A DNA stretch of 64,000 bases from Vreelandella boliviensis LC1 (GCF_000236035.1 NZ_JH393257.1:1807348-1871347), one strand, 5' to 3'. Counted from the first letter of the stretch, positions 43,815 to 54,206 are shown. Program-made: numbers and translations. Notes: a model not told the origin generated them from the letters alone.

Positions 43815-45332
43815 ATGACCGAAACAACCTCTCAGATGGTGGATCGAGGTGGGCTAATAGAGCTTGATGTAGGAGACGATGTACGCAGTAGCTCGCGCTT
43901 TAATGAGGATATTGCGCCTACCCAGGCCAGCGAGCGTACTTGGAGTAAATGGAACATTGCCGCGCTTTGGGTAGGTATGTCGATCTGTGTGCCCACCTAT
44001 ACCTTAGGCGGGGTATTAACTGCCTACTTCGGCTTGAGCGTCGGGGAGGCCCTTTTCGCGATTCTTTTAGCCAATGTCATCGTGCTGATTCCTCTTACTC
44101 TAAATGCCTTTCCCGGGACTAAGTTCGGTATCCCCTTCCCGGTGGTGCTGCGCTCATCGTTCGGTATTTTAGGCTCCAATGTGCCTTGCTTGGTGCGCGC
44201 CTTGGTAGGCTGCGGCTGGTTTGGTATTCAAACCATGTTTGGCGGGTTGGCGATTCATCTGCTGCTTGCTGAGCTGATTCCTGCTTGGGCAGCGCTGGGT
44301 GGTTTGGGCGAGGTGATCGGCTTTTTTGTCTTCGGCGCGATGAATCTTTACGTGGTCATTCGTGGGGCAGAATCTATCAAATGGTTGGAGACCCTAGCGG
44401 CGCCTCTGCTGTTAGCCGTTGGTATTGGGCTGATGATATGGGCGTGGCCCAACATGTCGATGACCGAGCTGCTGGCACAACCGCCGTCGCGCCCGGAAGG
44501 GGCATCGGTGTACGGCTATTTCTTCGCGGGCTTAACCGCCATGGTGGGCTTTTGGGCCACGCTGTCGCTGAATATTCCCGATTTCAGCCGCTTTGCCAAA
44601 AGCCAAAAAGATCAGATTGTTGGCCAAGTGATTGGGCTGCCGCTAACGATGTTTTTCTTTGCCGCGCTTGGTGTGGTGTTAACCGCTGCGTCTGAGTCGT
44701 TGGTGGGCCAAACCGTTGCCGACCCGGTGCGTTTGATCGGCTATATCGACAGCCCCTTCTGGGTGGTACTGGCGATGCTGTTGATCATTATCGCCACGAT
44801 CTCCACCAATACGGCTTCTAACATCGTTTCGCCTACCAACGATTTTCAGAACATTGCCCCTAAATTAATTAACCAGACCCGCGGCGTGCTAATGACCGGT
44901 GCGGTAGGCGTGCTACTGATGGGCTACGATTTGCTGCAAAAAGCGGGTGTTATTCCGCCAGGGGTTTCCCTTGAGCAGATGTACTCTAACTGGCTGCTGG
45001 GTTACTCCAGTCTGCTGGGTCCAATCGCGGGGATTATGGCGGTGGATTACTTCTTAATTAAAAAGCAGCGCTTGGATGTGCCCAGCCTGTATATGGATAG
45101 CCATGCTTATCCTGCGGTGAATATTGCCGGTTTTATCGCCTTTGGCGTGCCGGTGGCGCTTACTTTGTTGTCGCTGTTAACTGGCACTATGGATTGGTTC
45201 TACGACTACGGCTGGTTCACCGGCTCTGCGCTGGGGGCAATTGTTTACTACTTGGCAAGCCAAGTGTTGGCGTCATCGCCCCAGGCGGGCCCAGCGCCGA
45301 TAATGGCCAATAAGGCAACGGAGCAGCGTTAA
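43815..45332 (+). CDS. NCS1-family nucleobase/hydantoin:cation symporter
   Basis: 505 residues, about 12 membrane helices; KWNIAALWVGMSICVPTYTLGG near residues 47-68, GTKFGIPFPVVLRSSFGILGSNVPCLVRALVGCGWFGIQ near 100-138 and NIPDFSRFAKSQKDQIVGQ are characteristic of the Mhp1/PucI branch. The context suggests uptake of uracil, thymine, dihydropyrimidine or hydantoin for the divergent catabolic operon. GAGGAG 9 nt before the ATG. Ends in a clear terminator. Confidence 0.92.
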   Translation: MTETTSQMVDRGGLIELDVGDDVRSSSRFNEDIAPTQASERTWSKWNIAALWVGMSICVPTYTLGGVLTAYFGLSVGEALFAILLANVIVLIPLTLNAFPGTKFGIPFPVVLRSSFGILGSNVPCLVRALVGCGWFGIQTMFGGLAIHLLLAELIPAWAALGGLGEVIGFFVFGAMNLYVVIRGAESIKWLETLAAPLLLAVGIGLMIWAWPNMSMTELLAQPPSRPEGASVYGYFFAGLTAMVGFWATLSLNIPDFSRFAKSQKDQIVGQVIGLPLTMFFFAALGVVLTAASESLVGQTVADPVRLIGYIDSPFWVVLAMLLIIIATISTNTASNIVSPTNDFQNIAPKLINQTRGVLMTGAVGVLLMGYDLLQKAGVIPPGVSLEQMYSNWLLGYSSLLGPIAGIMAVDYFLIKKQRLDVPSLYMDSHAYPAVNIAGFIAFGVPVALTLLSLLTGTMDWFYDYGWFTGSALGAIVYYLASQVLASSPQAGPAPIMANKATEQR

Positions 45333-45339
45333 ACAGTTT

Positions 45340-45366
45340 AAACCCGGCATTGCTGCCGGGTTTTTA
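45340..45366 (+). terminator. Rho-independent terminator after the NCS1 transporter
   Basis: Stem AAACCCGGCA (45340-45349) and TGCCGGGTTT (45354-45363) with a TTGC loop and TTTTT. It sits 7 nt after the stop and just before the end of the convergent LysR gene; the A-run on the left arm means it may also work leftward. Confidence 0.9.
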
Positions 45367-45368
45367 CC

Positions 45369-46271
45369 TTAACTGCTTTTGATTAAGCGCAGAAACGCAT
45401 CAACAACGCGGTTAGGACGTCGGTCATGGCGGGTAATCAGTACAAACGGAATGCGATAGTGCTGCGTGGCGGTATGCAGCGCCCGCATCTTGCCCGCTGA
45501 TACCCACTGAGCGGCTACGTGTTCAGGCAGGAAACCGATAAAGCGCCCTGTAAGAATCAAAAATGCGGCGCCTTCGCGGTCGGATGCTGAAGCACGCAGG
45601 TTTAGCGCATCATGCGCCTGGCGCGCCTCAACCGGTAGCGGATAGCGGGGCGAAATAGCCGAGTGTTGGGCGATATCTGCACAACAGAGCGTGTCATCGT
45701 CTTCTGAAAACAGCGGATGACCAGCCGCGCAATAAAGATACGAGGGCTCATCATAAAGGTGCCGCGCTTCTAAACTGGTGGGCAGGTTCACAGCAGGCAC
45801 TACGCCGACGTGCAGGTGGCCATCCATCACGCCTCGAATGACCGCATCAGAAGGCTCCATATGAATATGCAGTGTGACCTCATGCGCCGGCGCGCTAAGC
45901 TCAGCCAAGGCATTGGTCACGTGCATGGCGGGCAGTGTCACCAGATTGTCGGTGATGCCGATATTCAGTTCGCCTTTAATCGTTTGATGCAGGGCATTAA
46001 CGTCGCTTTTGAAGGTTTCAAGCGCGGCCAGTAGTGTCAATCCTGCCTGATAAATCTCTTTGCCTTCTTCGGTTAAACTAAACCCGCCACGCCCCCGCTG
46101 GCAGAGCGAAAAGCCTAGCCGTCCCTCCAAGTCGTTCATGTGCTGGCTAATTGCAGAGCGGCTAATGCCCAGCGTGGTTTCCGCCGCGGTAAAGCCGCCG
46201 CACTCAACAACCGTCTTAAAAATACGGATTAGTCGTATCTCGTAGTCGCTCATTTGGCCCAGCGATGCCAT
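45369..46271 (-). CDS. LysR-family transcriptional regulator
   Basis: 300 residues: winged helix-turn-helix at 9-68 (GGFTAAETTLGISRSAISQHMNDLEGRLG) and a LysR effector-binding domain. It adjoins the pyrimidine catabolic/transport genes and may regulate them, though it is convergent with the transporter rather than divergent from a target. Effector unknown. Confidence 0.92.
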   Translation of the reverse strand: MASLGQMSDYEIRLIRIFKTVVECGGFTAAETTLGISRSAISQHMNDLEGRLGFSLCQRGRGGFSLTEEGKEIYQAGLTLLAALETFKSDVNALHQTIKGELNIGITDNLVTLPAMHVTNALAELSAPAHEVTLHIHMEPSDAVIRGVMDGHLHVGVVPAVNLPTSLEARHLYDEPSYLYCAAGHPLFSEDDDTLCCADIAQHSAISPRYPLPVEARQAHDALNLRASASDREGAAFLILTGRFIGFLPEHVAAQWVSAGKMRALHTATQHYRIPFVLITRHDRRPNRVVDAFLRLIKSS

Positions 46272-46480
46272 AACAATTCCCTGGTAGGTAGGCTATCAAT
46301 GCATAACGTTACTCTTTTCAACGTATTAACGGCGATAAAAACTGATATACATCACAAAAGCATCGCTGCACTATTCTATTGGATAAAGCCACGTGTCAGC
46401 GCGTGCTATGTATTGTATCTGGTTACTCTTTACACTGTATCAGGTGCCCCGATGGGTTGCCCGAATAAGGCCTCTGCGCG

Positions 46481-49189
46481 ATGTCCGTTACTCCCATTAA
46501 TGTAAATGATGATGTTTTAAAAGCTACCAAGACTTATCGTCAACAACGCCGTCATGTGGTTGCGTTATATCTGTTAGCACTGTTCGTCATGACGGTACTG
46601 TTTGGTTGGCTGCTGAGCGAACAGTACAAGCAAGAAATTGAGGCCGCTGAGTCGCGGATTACCGCCCGCGCTAATGTGGTCAATGAGTGGGCGAAAGGCG
46701 TGTTTGCACAAAGCGGTCAAGCCCTGTTTGGGCTTGCGGAATTGCTGGCGTTGCAAGGGATGCCTAATAGTGACAATGATCAGGCGCTTAAGCGCTCATT
46801 AGAAAACCTGACCCTATATATGCCAATGGTGGACGAAATCACTGTTTTGAGCGCCGAAGGCCGAGCACTGGCGAGCGGCCGCGGCAACCGAAAACCAGAT
46901 GCTGATATCAGCGAGTCAGCGTTTTTTAATGCATTCAAGCAAGCCGGGCAGAAGGAGCTGATTACCCCGCTCTACTGGTCTGACATTGATCAACGCTACT
47001 ATCTGTACCATGGCCGACGATTAGAGACCTCGACAGGCGAATTCGCAGGCGTGGCCATCTCTAGCATTGTGCCTGAAGTATTTGCCGACGCGCTTGAGCA
47101 GATGAGTGTTTACGACGGCGAGAGCATTGCGCTGGTCGACCCCGGTTTAAAATTTATTGCTCGATACCCGATACCGGAGGAGCCATTTTCGATCGGCAGT
47201 CAAATTGATAGTCCAGAAACGACTGAGTGGCTCGCCCGTGGTGAGTCTACTTGGTCTATCAACTTTGACTCACCTATTGATGGCCGTAAGCGGCTGTTCC
47301 GCATACTGAGAGTAGGCGAGTATCCCATGCTGGCGGTGGTAGGCATCGATCTTAACGAGCTGCTATCGGCGTGGCGCCAGCGTGCCTTGATCTTAACGCT
47401 GGTGATGGCCGTTATTGCCCTGCTGGGTGCCTGGGGGGCACGACACTACTTAAACCGTTTAGCGTTGGCACATCAATTGCGCCAGCGTATTGAAGAGCGT
47501 GAACAGGCGCGTGCAGAGGCTCAAATTGCCGCTGCCGCTTTTCAAACTCACTTAGGCATTCTTATTACCGATCCACGGGGCACCATTCTCAAGGTTAATG
47601 AAACCTTCAGCCGCATTACCGGCTATAGCGAAGCCGAGATAGTGGGTAATAACCCGCGTATGTTTAGCTCTGGCCTACAAAATGCAGCCTTTTATCGTCG
47701 TTTATGGAAACGAGTCATCAAAACAGGTAATTGGGAAGGCGAGATATGGAACCAGCGTAAGAGTGGTGAACTGTTTCCTGAATGGCTAACCATTAGCGCG
47801 GTGTACGACGTAGCGGGCACATTAACTCACTACGTGGCCACTATGAGCGATATCAGTGAGCGCAAAGCCGCAGAGCAAGAAATCCATCAACTTGCGTTTT
47901 ATGACACCTTAACCGGATTGGCAAACCGGCGGCTGTTTATGGATCGTATAGATACCGCCCTCAAGGAGCTCCAGCGGCATCAGCGTTGCGGGGCACTGCT
48001 ATTTATCGATATCGATAACTTTAAGCAAATCAATGACACCCTGGGTCACTATGCGGGAGACCAAGTGTTACAGCGCGTTGCTCGGCGGATGGGCCAGATG
48101 CTGCGCGATACCGATACCTTGGCACGGCTGGGGAGCGATGAGTTTGCGGTATTAATTGAGGGCGTTGATAGCAATCACGCCCAAACCAATCGGCTTGTGG
48201 AGCGTATCGCGCATAAGTTGCTGGCAGCCCTTAACGAGCCAATCGGCCTTGCCGAAGAGAGCATCATGGTAACGGGTAATATTGGTATTGCGATTATGGC
48301 GAGCAATGAGTACGGCGTTGATGACTATCTGCAGCAAGTGGATATGGCGCTTTTTCAGGCTAAGAGCAACGGCCGCCATGGTGTGTGCTTTTTTGATCCC
48401 TCAATGCAGGCTGCGCTTCTTGCTCATGTAAAATTAGAGGCGGATCTGATCCAAGCGCAGGCAAGTCAGCAGTGGCAGCTCTATTATCAGCCTCAGGTGG
48501 ATCAACACGGCAGGATTACTGGCGTGGAAGCGCTACTGCGCTGGCATCACCCCGAGCGCGGCATGGTCTCTCCAGGCGATTTTATTCCACTGTTGGAAAG
48601 CAATGAGCTGATAAACGATGTGGGCGAATGGGTATTGGAAGATGCCTGCTATCAATTGGCTCGCTGGGCGCAGCACCCGAGGCTTAGCGAATTGACCATA
48701 TCGGTGAATATCAGTCCGCTACAGTTTCGCGATGAGCAATTTCTGGCCCGTGTAGAGGGGGTGTTTGCGCGTACCCAGGCACCGCTTCAGCAGCTAAAAT
48801 TGGAAGTGACCGAGTCGCTATTTGTGGAAGCGCGAGATGACGCTCGGGATAAAATGCTCGCTCTTAAAGCGCGCGGCGTACGCTTCTCCCTGGATGATTT
48901 TGGCACCGGCTACTCGTCACTGGCTTATTTAGCTCAACTACCGCTGGATCAGCTAAAAATCGACCAATCCTTTGTGCAGCAGGTGCTCGAAAGCCAAGCC
49001 AACGCGGCGATTGTCGAGAGTACCATTGCCCTGGCAGAGAGCCTCAATCTAGAGGTTATTGCGGAAGGAGTAGAGACCAAAGCGCAGCAAGCGTGGCTTC
49101 TGGCGCATGACTGTCATGCTTCTCAAGGCTATCTGTTTGGGCGACCGGTCACCGCAGAGGCCATTGAGCGATTGATTACGGGCGATTAA
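46481..49189 (+). CDS. Membrane PAS-GGDEF-EAL c-di-GMP signalling protein
   Basis: 902 residues: TM helix about 25-45, periplasmic region about 46-300 (dCache-like), TM about 304-326, PAS about 350-460 (FQTHLGILITDPRGTILKVNETFSRITGYSEAEIVG), GGDEF about 470-630 and EAL about 640-895. The cyclase signature is GSDEF (residues 551-555), one change from GGDEF. The EAL part keeps EALLRW (683), the DDFGTGYSSL loop and KIDQSFV, so phosphodiesterase activity is likely. Convergent with cobW, 4-bp overlap. Single gene. Confidence 0.93.
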   Translation: MSVTPINVNDDVLKATKTYRQQRRHVVALYLLALFVMTVLFGWLLSEQYKQEIEAAESRITARANVVNEWAKGVFAQSGQALFGLAELLALQGMPNSDNDQALKRSLENLTLYMPMVDEITVLSAEGRALASGRGNRKPDADISESAFFNAFKQAGQKELITPLYWSDIDQRYYLYHGRRLETSTGEFAGVAISSIVPEVFADALEQMSVYDGESIALVDPGLKFIARYPIPEEPFSIGSQIDSPETTEWLARGESTWSINFDSPIDGRKRLFRILRVGEYPMLAVVGIDLNELLSAWRQRALILTLVMAVIALLGAWGARHYLNRLALAHQLRQRIEEREQARAEAQIAAAAFQTHLGILITDPRGTILKVNETFSRITGYSEAEIVGNNPRMFSSGLQNAAFYRRLWKRVIKTGNWEGEIWNQRKSGELFPEWLTISAVYDVAGTLTHYVATMSDISERKAAEQEIHQLAFYDTLTGLANRRLFMDRIDTALKELQRHQRCGALLFIDIDNFKQINDTLGHYAGDQVLQRVARRMGQMLRDTDTLARLGSDEFAVLIEGVDSNHAQTNRLVERIAHKLLAALNEPIGLAEESIMVTGNIGIAIMASNEYGVDDYLQQVDMALFQAKSNGRHGVCFFDPSMQAALLAHVKLEADLIQAQASQQWQLYYQPQVDQHGRITGVEALLRWHHPERGMVSPGDFIPLLESNELINDVGEWVLEDACYQLARWAQHPRLSELTISVNISPLQFRDEQFLARVEGVFARTQAPLQQLKLEVTESLFVEARDDARDKMLALKARGVRFSLDDFGTGYSSLAYLAQLPLDQLKIDQSFVQQVLESQANAAIVESTIALAESLNLEVIAEGVETKAQQAWLLAHDCHASQGYLFGRPVTAEAIERLITGD

Positions 49190-50214
49190 CCTAGCATCAG
49201 TAAGCGAAGTCGGCCTTCGATATCGATATTGAGAGCGGGGCTCGTATCGGGAAGGATAACTTCCAGCCGGGAGTCTTGCCGCCACGCGCTGCTTTCAACG
49301 CTGAGCGTACCTTCGGCGCGGTTAAGGCGTTTCCAGCCGCTATCGGTATGTAACACGCCTTTAATGCGTGCCTCCCTGGGTAGCTCTCCAAAACATTTGG
49401 CCAAGCTATCCAGGTCGAAGCGCTCGCTTGGGTGCCAGCGAAACCCCGAACTGGTGTAGCCCAGCGAAGCGCCGGTTTCACGTTGTGGTTTGCCGGGTGG
49501 GGGCGGAAAATCAAAAAATGACCCTGCTAAGCTGGGCGTTGTCGCCAGCTGTTGATGGCTGGTGGGCACATTTATAGCGTTCGCTTCGGCGTTTCCGCTT
49601 TGGGTCAACAGTACTATCGGTAGTTCGCCTTGCGGGACTTCCTGCACCCATTTGCGCGGTGGCCAGCACTGCGCCACAAAAGCGTGGGCGGCGCTGAGCT
49701 GTTCGGGAGTGCTGTGGTCGAGCATGGTCAATGCCACGGCATCGGCCATATCAAGCTGATCGCGAAAAGTGTCGTGCTGCAGGGCGCGGGCGTCGTCCAT
49801 GCGGCGTGGGTCGAGCGTGGCAATAATATCGCGCACTTCCACCACCTCTTGAAAGGCTTCGCCGCGCAGTAGATCCAGCAGGCCCGCCGGGTGGCCAAGG
49901 CCAGAGGGTTCAATGATTACCCGGTCGGGTTTGCTGCGTGCGAGTAAATTCACCAGCGCCGCTTGCAGCACAAAGGCGAGTTGGCAGCACAGGCAGCCGC
50001 CGGGCAGGCCTTTCACTACTACATCGTCACGGGCGTCAAACATCGCCTGATCGATACCGATTTGGCCAAACTCGTTGACCAGGATGGCCCACTTTTCATC
50101 CACAGGCTTCTGCTCAATTAGGCTGTGGATAAGCGTGGTTTTACCGCTGCCGAGAAAGCCGGTAATGATATGCACTGGTACTTTTATGTTTGCTGTTTCT
50201 GCTGCCACTGCCAA
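49186..50214 (-). CDS. CobW/COG0523-family GTP-binding protein
   Basis: 342 residues, with ITGFLGSGKTTLIHSL (Walker A, about residues 17-32), the metal-binding GGCLCCQ (about 72-78) and a C-terminal CobW domain. These G3E GTPases insert or deliver metals such as Zn, Co or Ni. It is the last gene of the leftward fdhD-mobA-moeA-moaA-cobW operon, 3 bp after moaA, so it could help with metal delivery for formate dehydrogenase, but that is inference. Confidence 0.9.
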   Translation of the reverse strand: MAVAAETANIKVPVHIITGFLGSGKTTLIHSLIEQKPVDEKWAILVNEFGQIGIDQAMFDARDDVVVKGLPGGCLCCQLAFVLQAALVNLLARSKPDRVIIEPSGLGHPAGLLDLLRGEAFQEVVEVRDIIATLDPRRMDDARALQHDTFRDQLDMADAVALTMLDHSTPEQLSAAHAFVAQCWPPRKWVQEVPQGELPIVLLTQSGNAEANAINVPTSHQQLATTPSLAGSFFDFPPPPGKPQRETGASLGYTSSGFRWHPSERFDLDSLAKCFGELPREARIKGVLHTDSGWKRLNRAEGTLSVESSAWRQDSRLEVILPDTSPALNIDIEGRLRLLMLG

Positions 50215-50217
50215 CGC

Positions 50218-51255
50218 CTAGCCCCCCGTCATATTCATAAAGCGTACCACCTGCACATCGCCATCGGTGGTGAAGTGGTGGCGCTCCGGTTTTAGCGGCA
50301 GGGCGTTGATAATCGCCTCTTTCAGCGCCTGCATATTACCGGGGTGGCGGCGCAGCACGGCGCGCAAATCTACCGAGTGTTCGTTGCCTAAGCAGAGCAG
50401 CAAACGGCCTTCCACGGTCACCCGCACCCGATTGCAAGTATCGCAAAAGTTGTGGCTATGGGGGGAGATAAACCCAACCCGGCTATCGCTATCGGCCATT
50501 TTGAAGTAGCGCGATGGCCCCGGCGTGGTTTCGGTGGTGGGGATCAACGGGTAGCGCGTTTCGATCAATGCTTGAACATCGTCGCTGGAGTAGAAGGTTT
50601 CCGCCCGTGAGTGGTCGGACACATCGCCCAGCGGCATCTCTTCGATAAAGCTAATATCGAGGTTTTCCTGGCGCGCAAAGGTGACCAGGTCGATCACTTC
50701 GTCGTCGTTGCGTCCTTTTAAAATCACCGCGTTGAGCTTGATACGTTTAAAGCCAGCTTCCTGAGCGGCATGAATGCCGTCGATAACTTTGGCCAAATCA
50801 CCGGTACGGGTGAGCTGCTTGAAGCGTTCCGCATCCAGCGAGTCCAGGCTAATATTCAGCCGCCGCAGGCCGCTGGCATAAAGCTGTTTGGCGTGCTTGC
50901 GCAGGCTGGCGCCGTTGGTCGTCATGGTGAAATCGTTAAGCCCAGGCATCGCACCGATCTCATCGACCAGCTGCTCAATACCACGGCGCACCAGCGGCTC
51001 CCCCCCCGGGAGGGGAATCTTCTCAACACCCAGTTCAGTAAAGGCACGGGCGACCATGGCGATCTCTTCCAGCGTGAGTACCTGGGCACGGGGCAGAAAG
51101 GTCATCTCCTCGCTCATGCAGTACACGCAGCGGAAATCACAGCGATCGGTGACCGAAATACGCACATAGCTAATGCGCCGACCAAAGTCGTCGATCAGTT
51201 GCTGGCCCGTCTTTAGCTGGCCAGATGGTTGTTGTGCGGGTCGTTGCTCGGTCAT
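50218..51255 (-). CDS. moaA: GTP 3',8-cyclase (molybdenum cofactor biosynthesis)
   Basis: 345 residues from the ATG at 51255, which overlaps the moeA stop as ATGA; an ATG at 51261 is in frame. Radical SAM Cys residues in CDFRCVYCM (residues 39, 43, 46), C-terminal second cluster [20 protein letters not shown], and the double-Gly end MTGG. It makes (8S)-3',8-cyclo-7,8-dihydroGTP from GTP. An oddity: the SAM-binding motif before GGEP reads IPLPGGEP where MoaA normally has IRLTGGEP (positions 51007-51015). Either two real substitutions or base errors in a C/G-rich run. Confidence 0.92.
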   Translation of the reverse strand: MTEQRPAQQPSGQLKTGQQLIDDFGRRISYVRISVTDRCDFRCVYCMSEEMTFLPRAQVLTLEEIAMVARAFTELGVEKIPLPGGEPLVRRGIEQLVDEIGAMPGLNDFTMTTNGASLRKHAKQLYASGLRRLNISLDSLDAERFKQLTRTGDLAKVIDGIHAAQEAGFKRIKLNAVILKGRNDDEVIDLVTFARQENLDISFIEEMPLGDVSDHSRAETFYSSDDVQALIETRYPLIPTTETTPGPSRYFKMADSDSRVGFISPHSHNFCDTCNRVRVTVEGRLLLCLGNEHSVDLRAVLRRHPGNMQALKEAIINALPLKPERHHFTTDGDVQVVRFMNMTGG

Positions 51256-52526
51256 AGCCATCCCGTTAGTGGTTGTATGCTGACTACCTCGCCCGGTTGA
51301 GCTCCGTCCTGGTCGTTAGCCAGCTCAATCAAGCAATTTGCAGCCACCATCGAGGTTAAAATGCCCGAACCTTGGGCGCCGGTGCTGCGCACATGTAGCT
51401 GCCCTTGCTCATCAGTATGGTAGATACCGCGAATAAAATCAGTGCGCTTGAAGCGGCTTTTTAAGGCGGTGTCGGCAATCGCATTAAGGCTGTGGGGCGG
51501 CGATACCGGCTGCCCATGAAGCCGATTCAGTAGCGGCGTCACAAACTGTAGAAAGGTTACCATGACCGCCACCGGATTGCCGGGCAAGCCAACAAACGGA
51601 GTGCGTGTTGGGCCGAGCCAACCGCAGGCCATGGGGCGGCCAGGTCGCAGCGCTACCCGCCAAAAGGCCAGGCGGCCTAACTGTTCTAGGGCGTCGCGGG
51701 TAAAGTCAGCCTGACCGACGGAAACGCCGCCGCTAGTGATCACCAAGTCGCTCTGCTCTGCAGCGTCTTCAAGGGCCGTTTTAATAGCGTTTAAATCGTC
51801 TGGCAGGATGCCCAGGTCAATGACGTCGGCGCCGTGTTCGGCAAGCAAGCCCATAAGAGTGAAGCGATTGGCATCATAAATGCCTGCCTGGGGCAGCGGT
51901 TCGCCGGGTGCGGTTACCTCATTGCCAGTGGAAAAAATCGCTACCTTTGGGCGCTGACTCACGTTGATCTCGACATAACCCAGTGACGCCAAAAGCCCCA
52001 GCGAGGCGGCATCAAGCCGTGTTCCTGCTGGAAGGGCTGTGTCGCCGAGAGCAATATCCTCACCGGCCTGGCGGACATGTTGGCCGTGCTTGAGGAGCTC
52101 TGGAGACTCGATGGTCACATGCGCTGGCTTATCATCTTCTATCGTTTCGCGCAGCTGTTCACTCATCACCACTGTATCGGTGCCTGGCGGCAAGGGGGCG
52201 CCGGTGGTAATGCGCACGCAGTGTCCGGCGGGTACTAATTCGCTGCGATACTGCCCGGCCAACACCTCACCGGCCAGTGGCCAATGGGTTTGCTTGGCCC
52301 CAACACCTTCTCTAGCCAAGGCTAGCGCTACGCCATCCATGGCTGCATTGGTATTTTGTGGCACGTTAATGGGGGCCTGAACGGCTGACGCCAAACGGCG
52401 GCCATGCGCTTGGGCCAAAGGGATCTGCTCGCTGTCGAGCGGGCGCTCAATCAGGGTGGCGAGCGCCTGACGTGCTTCGTCGACGCTAAGCATCTGTTCG
52501 CCAAGATCAAAGCAGGAAAGCGTCAT
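51252..52526 (-). CDS. moeA: Molybdopterin molybdenumtransferase MoeA (first copy)
   Basis: 424 residues from the ATG at 52526 (GGAGG upstream, ATGA overlap with mobA); the frame extends upstream but without homology. [12 protein letters not shown] near residues 60-71, [19 protein letters not shown] and the [12 protein letters not shown] block define MoeA. It inserts molybdate into adenylylated molybdopterin. A second moeA begins at 63789. Confidence 0.93.
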   Translation of the reverse strand: MTLSCFDLGEQMLSVDEARQALATLIERPLDSEQIPLAQAHGRRLASAVQAPINVPQNTNAAMDGVALALAREGVGAKQTHWPLAGEVLAGQYRSELVPAGHCVRITTGAPLPPGTDTVVMSEQLRETIEDDKPAHVTIESPELLKHGQHVRQAGEDIALGDTALPAGTRLDAASLGLLASLGYVEINVSQRPKVAIFSTGNEVTAPGEPLPQAGIYDANRFTLMGLLAEHGADVIDLGILPDDLNAIKTALEDAAEQSDLVITSGGVSVGQADFTRDALEQLGRLAFWRVALRPGRPMACGWLGPTRTPFVGLPGNPVAVMVTFLQFVTPLLNRLHGQPVSPPHSLNAIADTALKSRFKRTDFIRGIYHTDEQGQLHVRSTGAQGSGILTSMVAANCLIELANDQDGAQPGEVVSIQPLTGWL

Positions 52527-53146
52527 TTCACCTCCTTGCTTGGAGATCCCATGAGTACTTTTTCCAGGCGCAGCTTCTCCTCTTCGGTATTGAGATTGGC
52601 AAAGGCGTCGGGGCAGTCCGACATATCGACCTTGCACCAGTCGTGGCGGGCGTACCAGCGGTCAATTTTGCGCTCGCCCTGGGCAAGGGTGGTCGCCAGA
52701 TCATCGGCCAGCGAGGTGCGCAGTAGTGCAACCACCGGGTGCAGCCGTTCACCGTCAAAGGCCACGGCGATGTCATGCTCGCCGTTCTCTGAGGCAATGC
52801 CTTCCACCATCCGCGCCACTAAGTCTGCTGGCAGCGCAGGGGTGTCACAAGGGGCGACGAGTAACCAAGGCGTTTTTGCCGCCCGTAGGCCGCTATAGAT
52901 GCCCATCAGCGGGCCTTTAAAGCCATCTTCAGCATCAGCAATGACCCGATCAGCGAAAAAGCGGTAGGCGTCGGCATTGCGGTTAGCGTTAATCACTAGC
53001 TCGGCCACCTGGCCTTCAAGACGCTTGACCACATGGCCGACTAGCGGCAGGCCCGCGAAAGGTTCAAGCCCTTTGTCGCGCCCGCCCATTCGCCGCCCTT
53101 CGCCGCCCGCAAGAATCATGCCGGTGAGTTCGTGAGTGGGTATCAT
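52523..53146 (-). CDS. mobA: Molybdenum cofactor guanylyltransferase
   Basis: 207 residues. LAGGEGRRMGGRDKGLEPFAGLPLV is the nucleotide-binding N-terminus, and LLVAPCDTPALPADLV the metal site region. It attaches GMP to Mo-molybdopterin to build bis-MGD, the cofactor form needed by formate dehydrogenase. ATGA overlaps with both neighbours. Confidence 0.93.
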   Translation of the reverse strand: MIPTHELTGMILAGGEGRRMGGRDKGLEPFAGLPLVGHVVKRLEGQVAELVINANRNADAYRFFADRVIADAEDGFKGPLMGIYSGLRAAKTPWLLVAPCDTPALPADLVARMVEGIASENGEHDIAVAFDGERLHPVVALLRTSLADDLATTLAQGERKIDRWYARHDWCKVDMSDCPDAFANLNTEEEKLRLEKVLMGSPSKEVK

Positions 53147-54030
53147 GAGCTTGCCTTTTTTGATGAGCGATATTGTTGCGATGAACGGGCGTGGGATGGG
53201 CGCGGTGGAATAGCGTCCAGAGCTAAACGTTTTTGGGTGTTGATCGCTTGAAAATGGCGCCCTTTGGCGCGGGCAACCAGCATGACACCGAAGCGTTCGG
53301 CCAATTCGACGCCTTTTTGGGTGACGCCCGAGCGCGATACCAGCACGCTAATACCCATTTGCGCCACTTTCAGCACCATCTCAGACGTCAGCCGCCCGGT
53401 GGTGTAGAAAATATCCGCATTGGCGCTATCGGCCTGTTGTAGCCATTGACGCCCCGCCAAGGTATCTACCGCGTTATGCCGTCCTACATCTTCAACAAAG
53501 TCGAGCACCGAGGTTTGTTGGCAAAGCGCACAGCCGTGAACGGCGCCAGCGCTGCGGTAGGTCTCATTGTAGGCGTTGAGGTTTTGCAGCAATTGATAGA
53601 GCGTGGATTGTGCCAGTTGGGTATCGGGCAGCGCCGTGAGTGCAGTTTGATCGAGCAGCTTACCAAAGACCGTGCCCTGGCCGCAGCCAGTGGTGACTGT
53701 GCGGGTGCTTAAGCGTGTTTCTAAATCTTCGGGCAGATGGCGAGTAATCACTACCGCCGCTTCTACTTCCCAATCGACTTGTACGGCTTCTAAATCAGCC
53801 GCGGCGTTCAGCAGCCCTTGATTGCGCAGATAGCCGACCACTAGTGCCTCCGGGTCATCGCCCAGAGTCATCAAAGTGACAATTTCACGCTTGTTGAGGT
53901 AGACCGTCAACGCTCTTTCAGCGGCGATCGCCTGCTGGCGTGCATCGCCATACTCGTCAACGATGCTGATCTCGGTGGTGGCCGGTAAGCGGGCTCGACT
54001 TATCTGAAGAGCGGGCTGAAGGGCGTGCAT
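53143..54030 (-). CDS. fdhD: Formate dehydrogenase accessory sulfurtransferase FdhD
   Basis: 295 residues from the ATG at 54030 (GAGGA upstream); a TTG at 54045 is in frame. TGCGQGT, the CxxC-containing HGCALCQQ (Cys pair for persulfide transfer), FVEDVGRHNAVDTLAG and LTSEMVLKVAQMGI are diagnostic. It sulfurates the Mo-bis-MGD cofactor before insertion into the formate dehydrogenase. First gene of the leftward cofactor operon and divergent from the DUF3305 gene. Confidence 0.94.
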   Translation of the reverse strand: MHALQPALQISRARLPATTEISIVDEYGDARQQAIAAERALTVYLNKREIVTLMTLGDDPEALVVGYLRNQGLLNAAADLEAVQVDWEVEAAVVITRHLPEDLETRLSTRTVTTGCGQGTVFGKLLDQTALTALPDTQLAQSTLYQLLQNLNAYNETYRSAGAVHGCALCQQTSVLDFVEDVGRHNAVDTLAGRQWLQQADSANADIFYTTGRLTSEMVLKVAQMGISVLVSRSGVTQKGVELAERFGVMLVARAKGRHFQAINTQKRLALDAIPPRPSHARSSQQYRSSKKASS

Positions 54031-54102
54031 GGCTAATCCTCGCAAAACGGTTCTCGCAAAACGACAGGGTTGACGATGATGGCGCTGGGGAGGCTTACTT
54101 GT

Positions 54103-54162
54103 CTACCTGTTCAACGGCTACCTGTTCAACGGCTACCTGTTCAACGGCTACCCGTTCAAAGT
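54103..54162. repeat. 15-bp tandem repeat before the DUF3305 gene
   Basis: CTACCTGTTCAACGG at 54103, 54118 and 54133 (three identical copies) and a degenerate fourth at 54148-54162. It lies within the fdhD/DUF3305 divergent region. Confidence 0.95.
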
Positions 54163-54167
54163 CTAGG

Positions 54168-54206
54168 TGCTTTTCTCAAGTGCTTTTCTCAAGTGCTTTT
54201 CTCAAG
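54168..54206. repeat. 13-bp tandem repeat before the DUF3305 gene
   Basis: TGCTTTTCTCAAG repeats exactly three times (54168, 54181, 54194), followed by two degenerate copies (TGCTTCATTAAG, TCCTTCATTAAAG) to about 54231, just before the DUF3305 start. It follows the 15-bp array after only 5 bp. Confidence 0.95.

Noticed and set aside
54103..54206. CRISPR array
   Set aside because: The repeats are directly adjacent without unique spacers and only 13-15 bp long; no cas genes.
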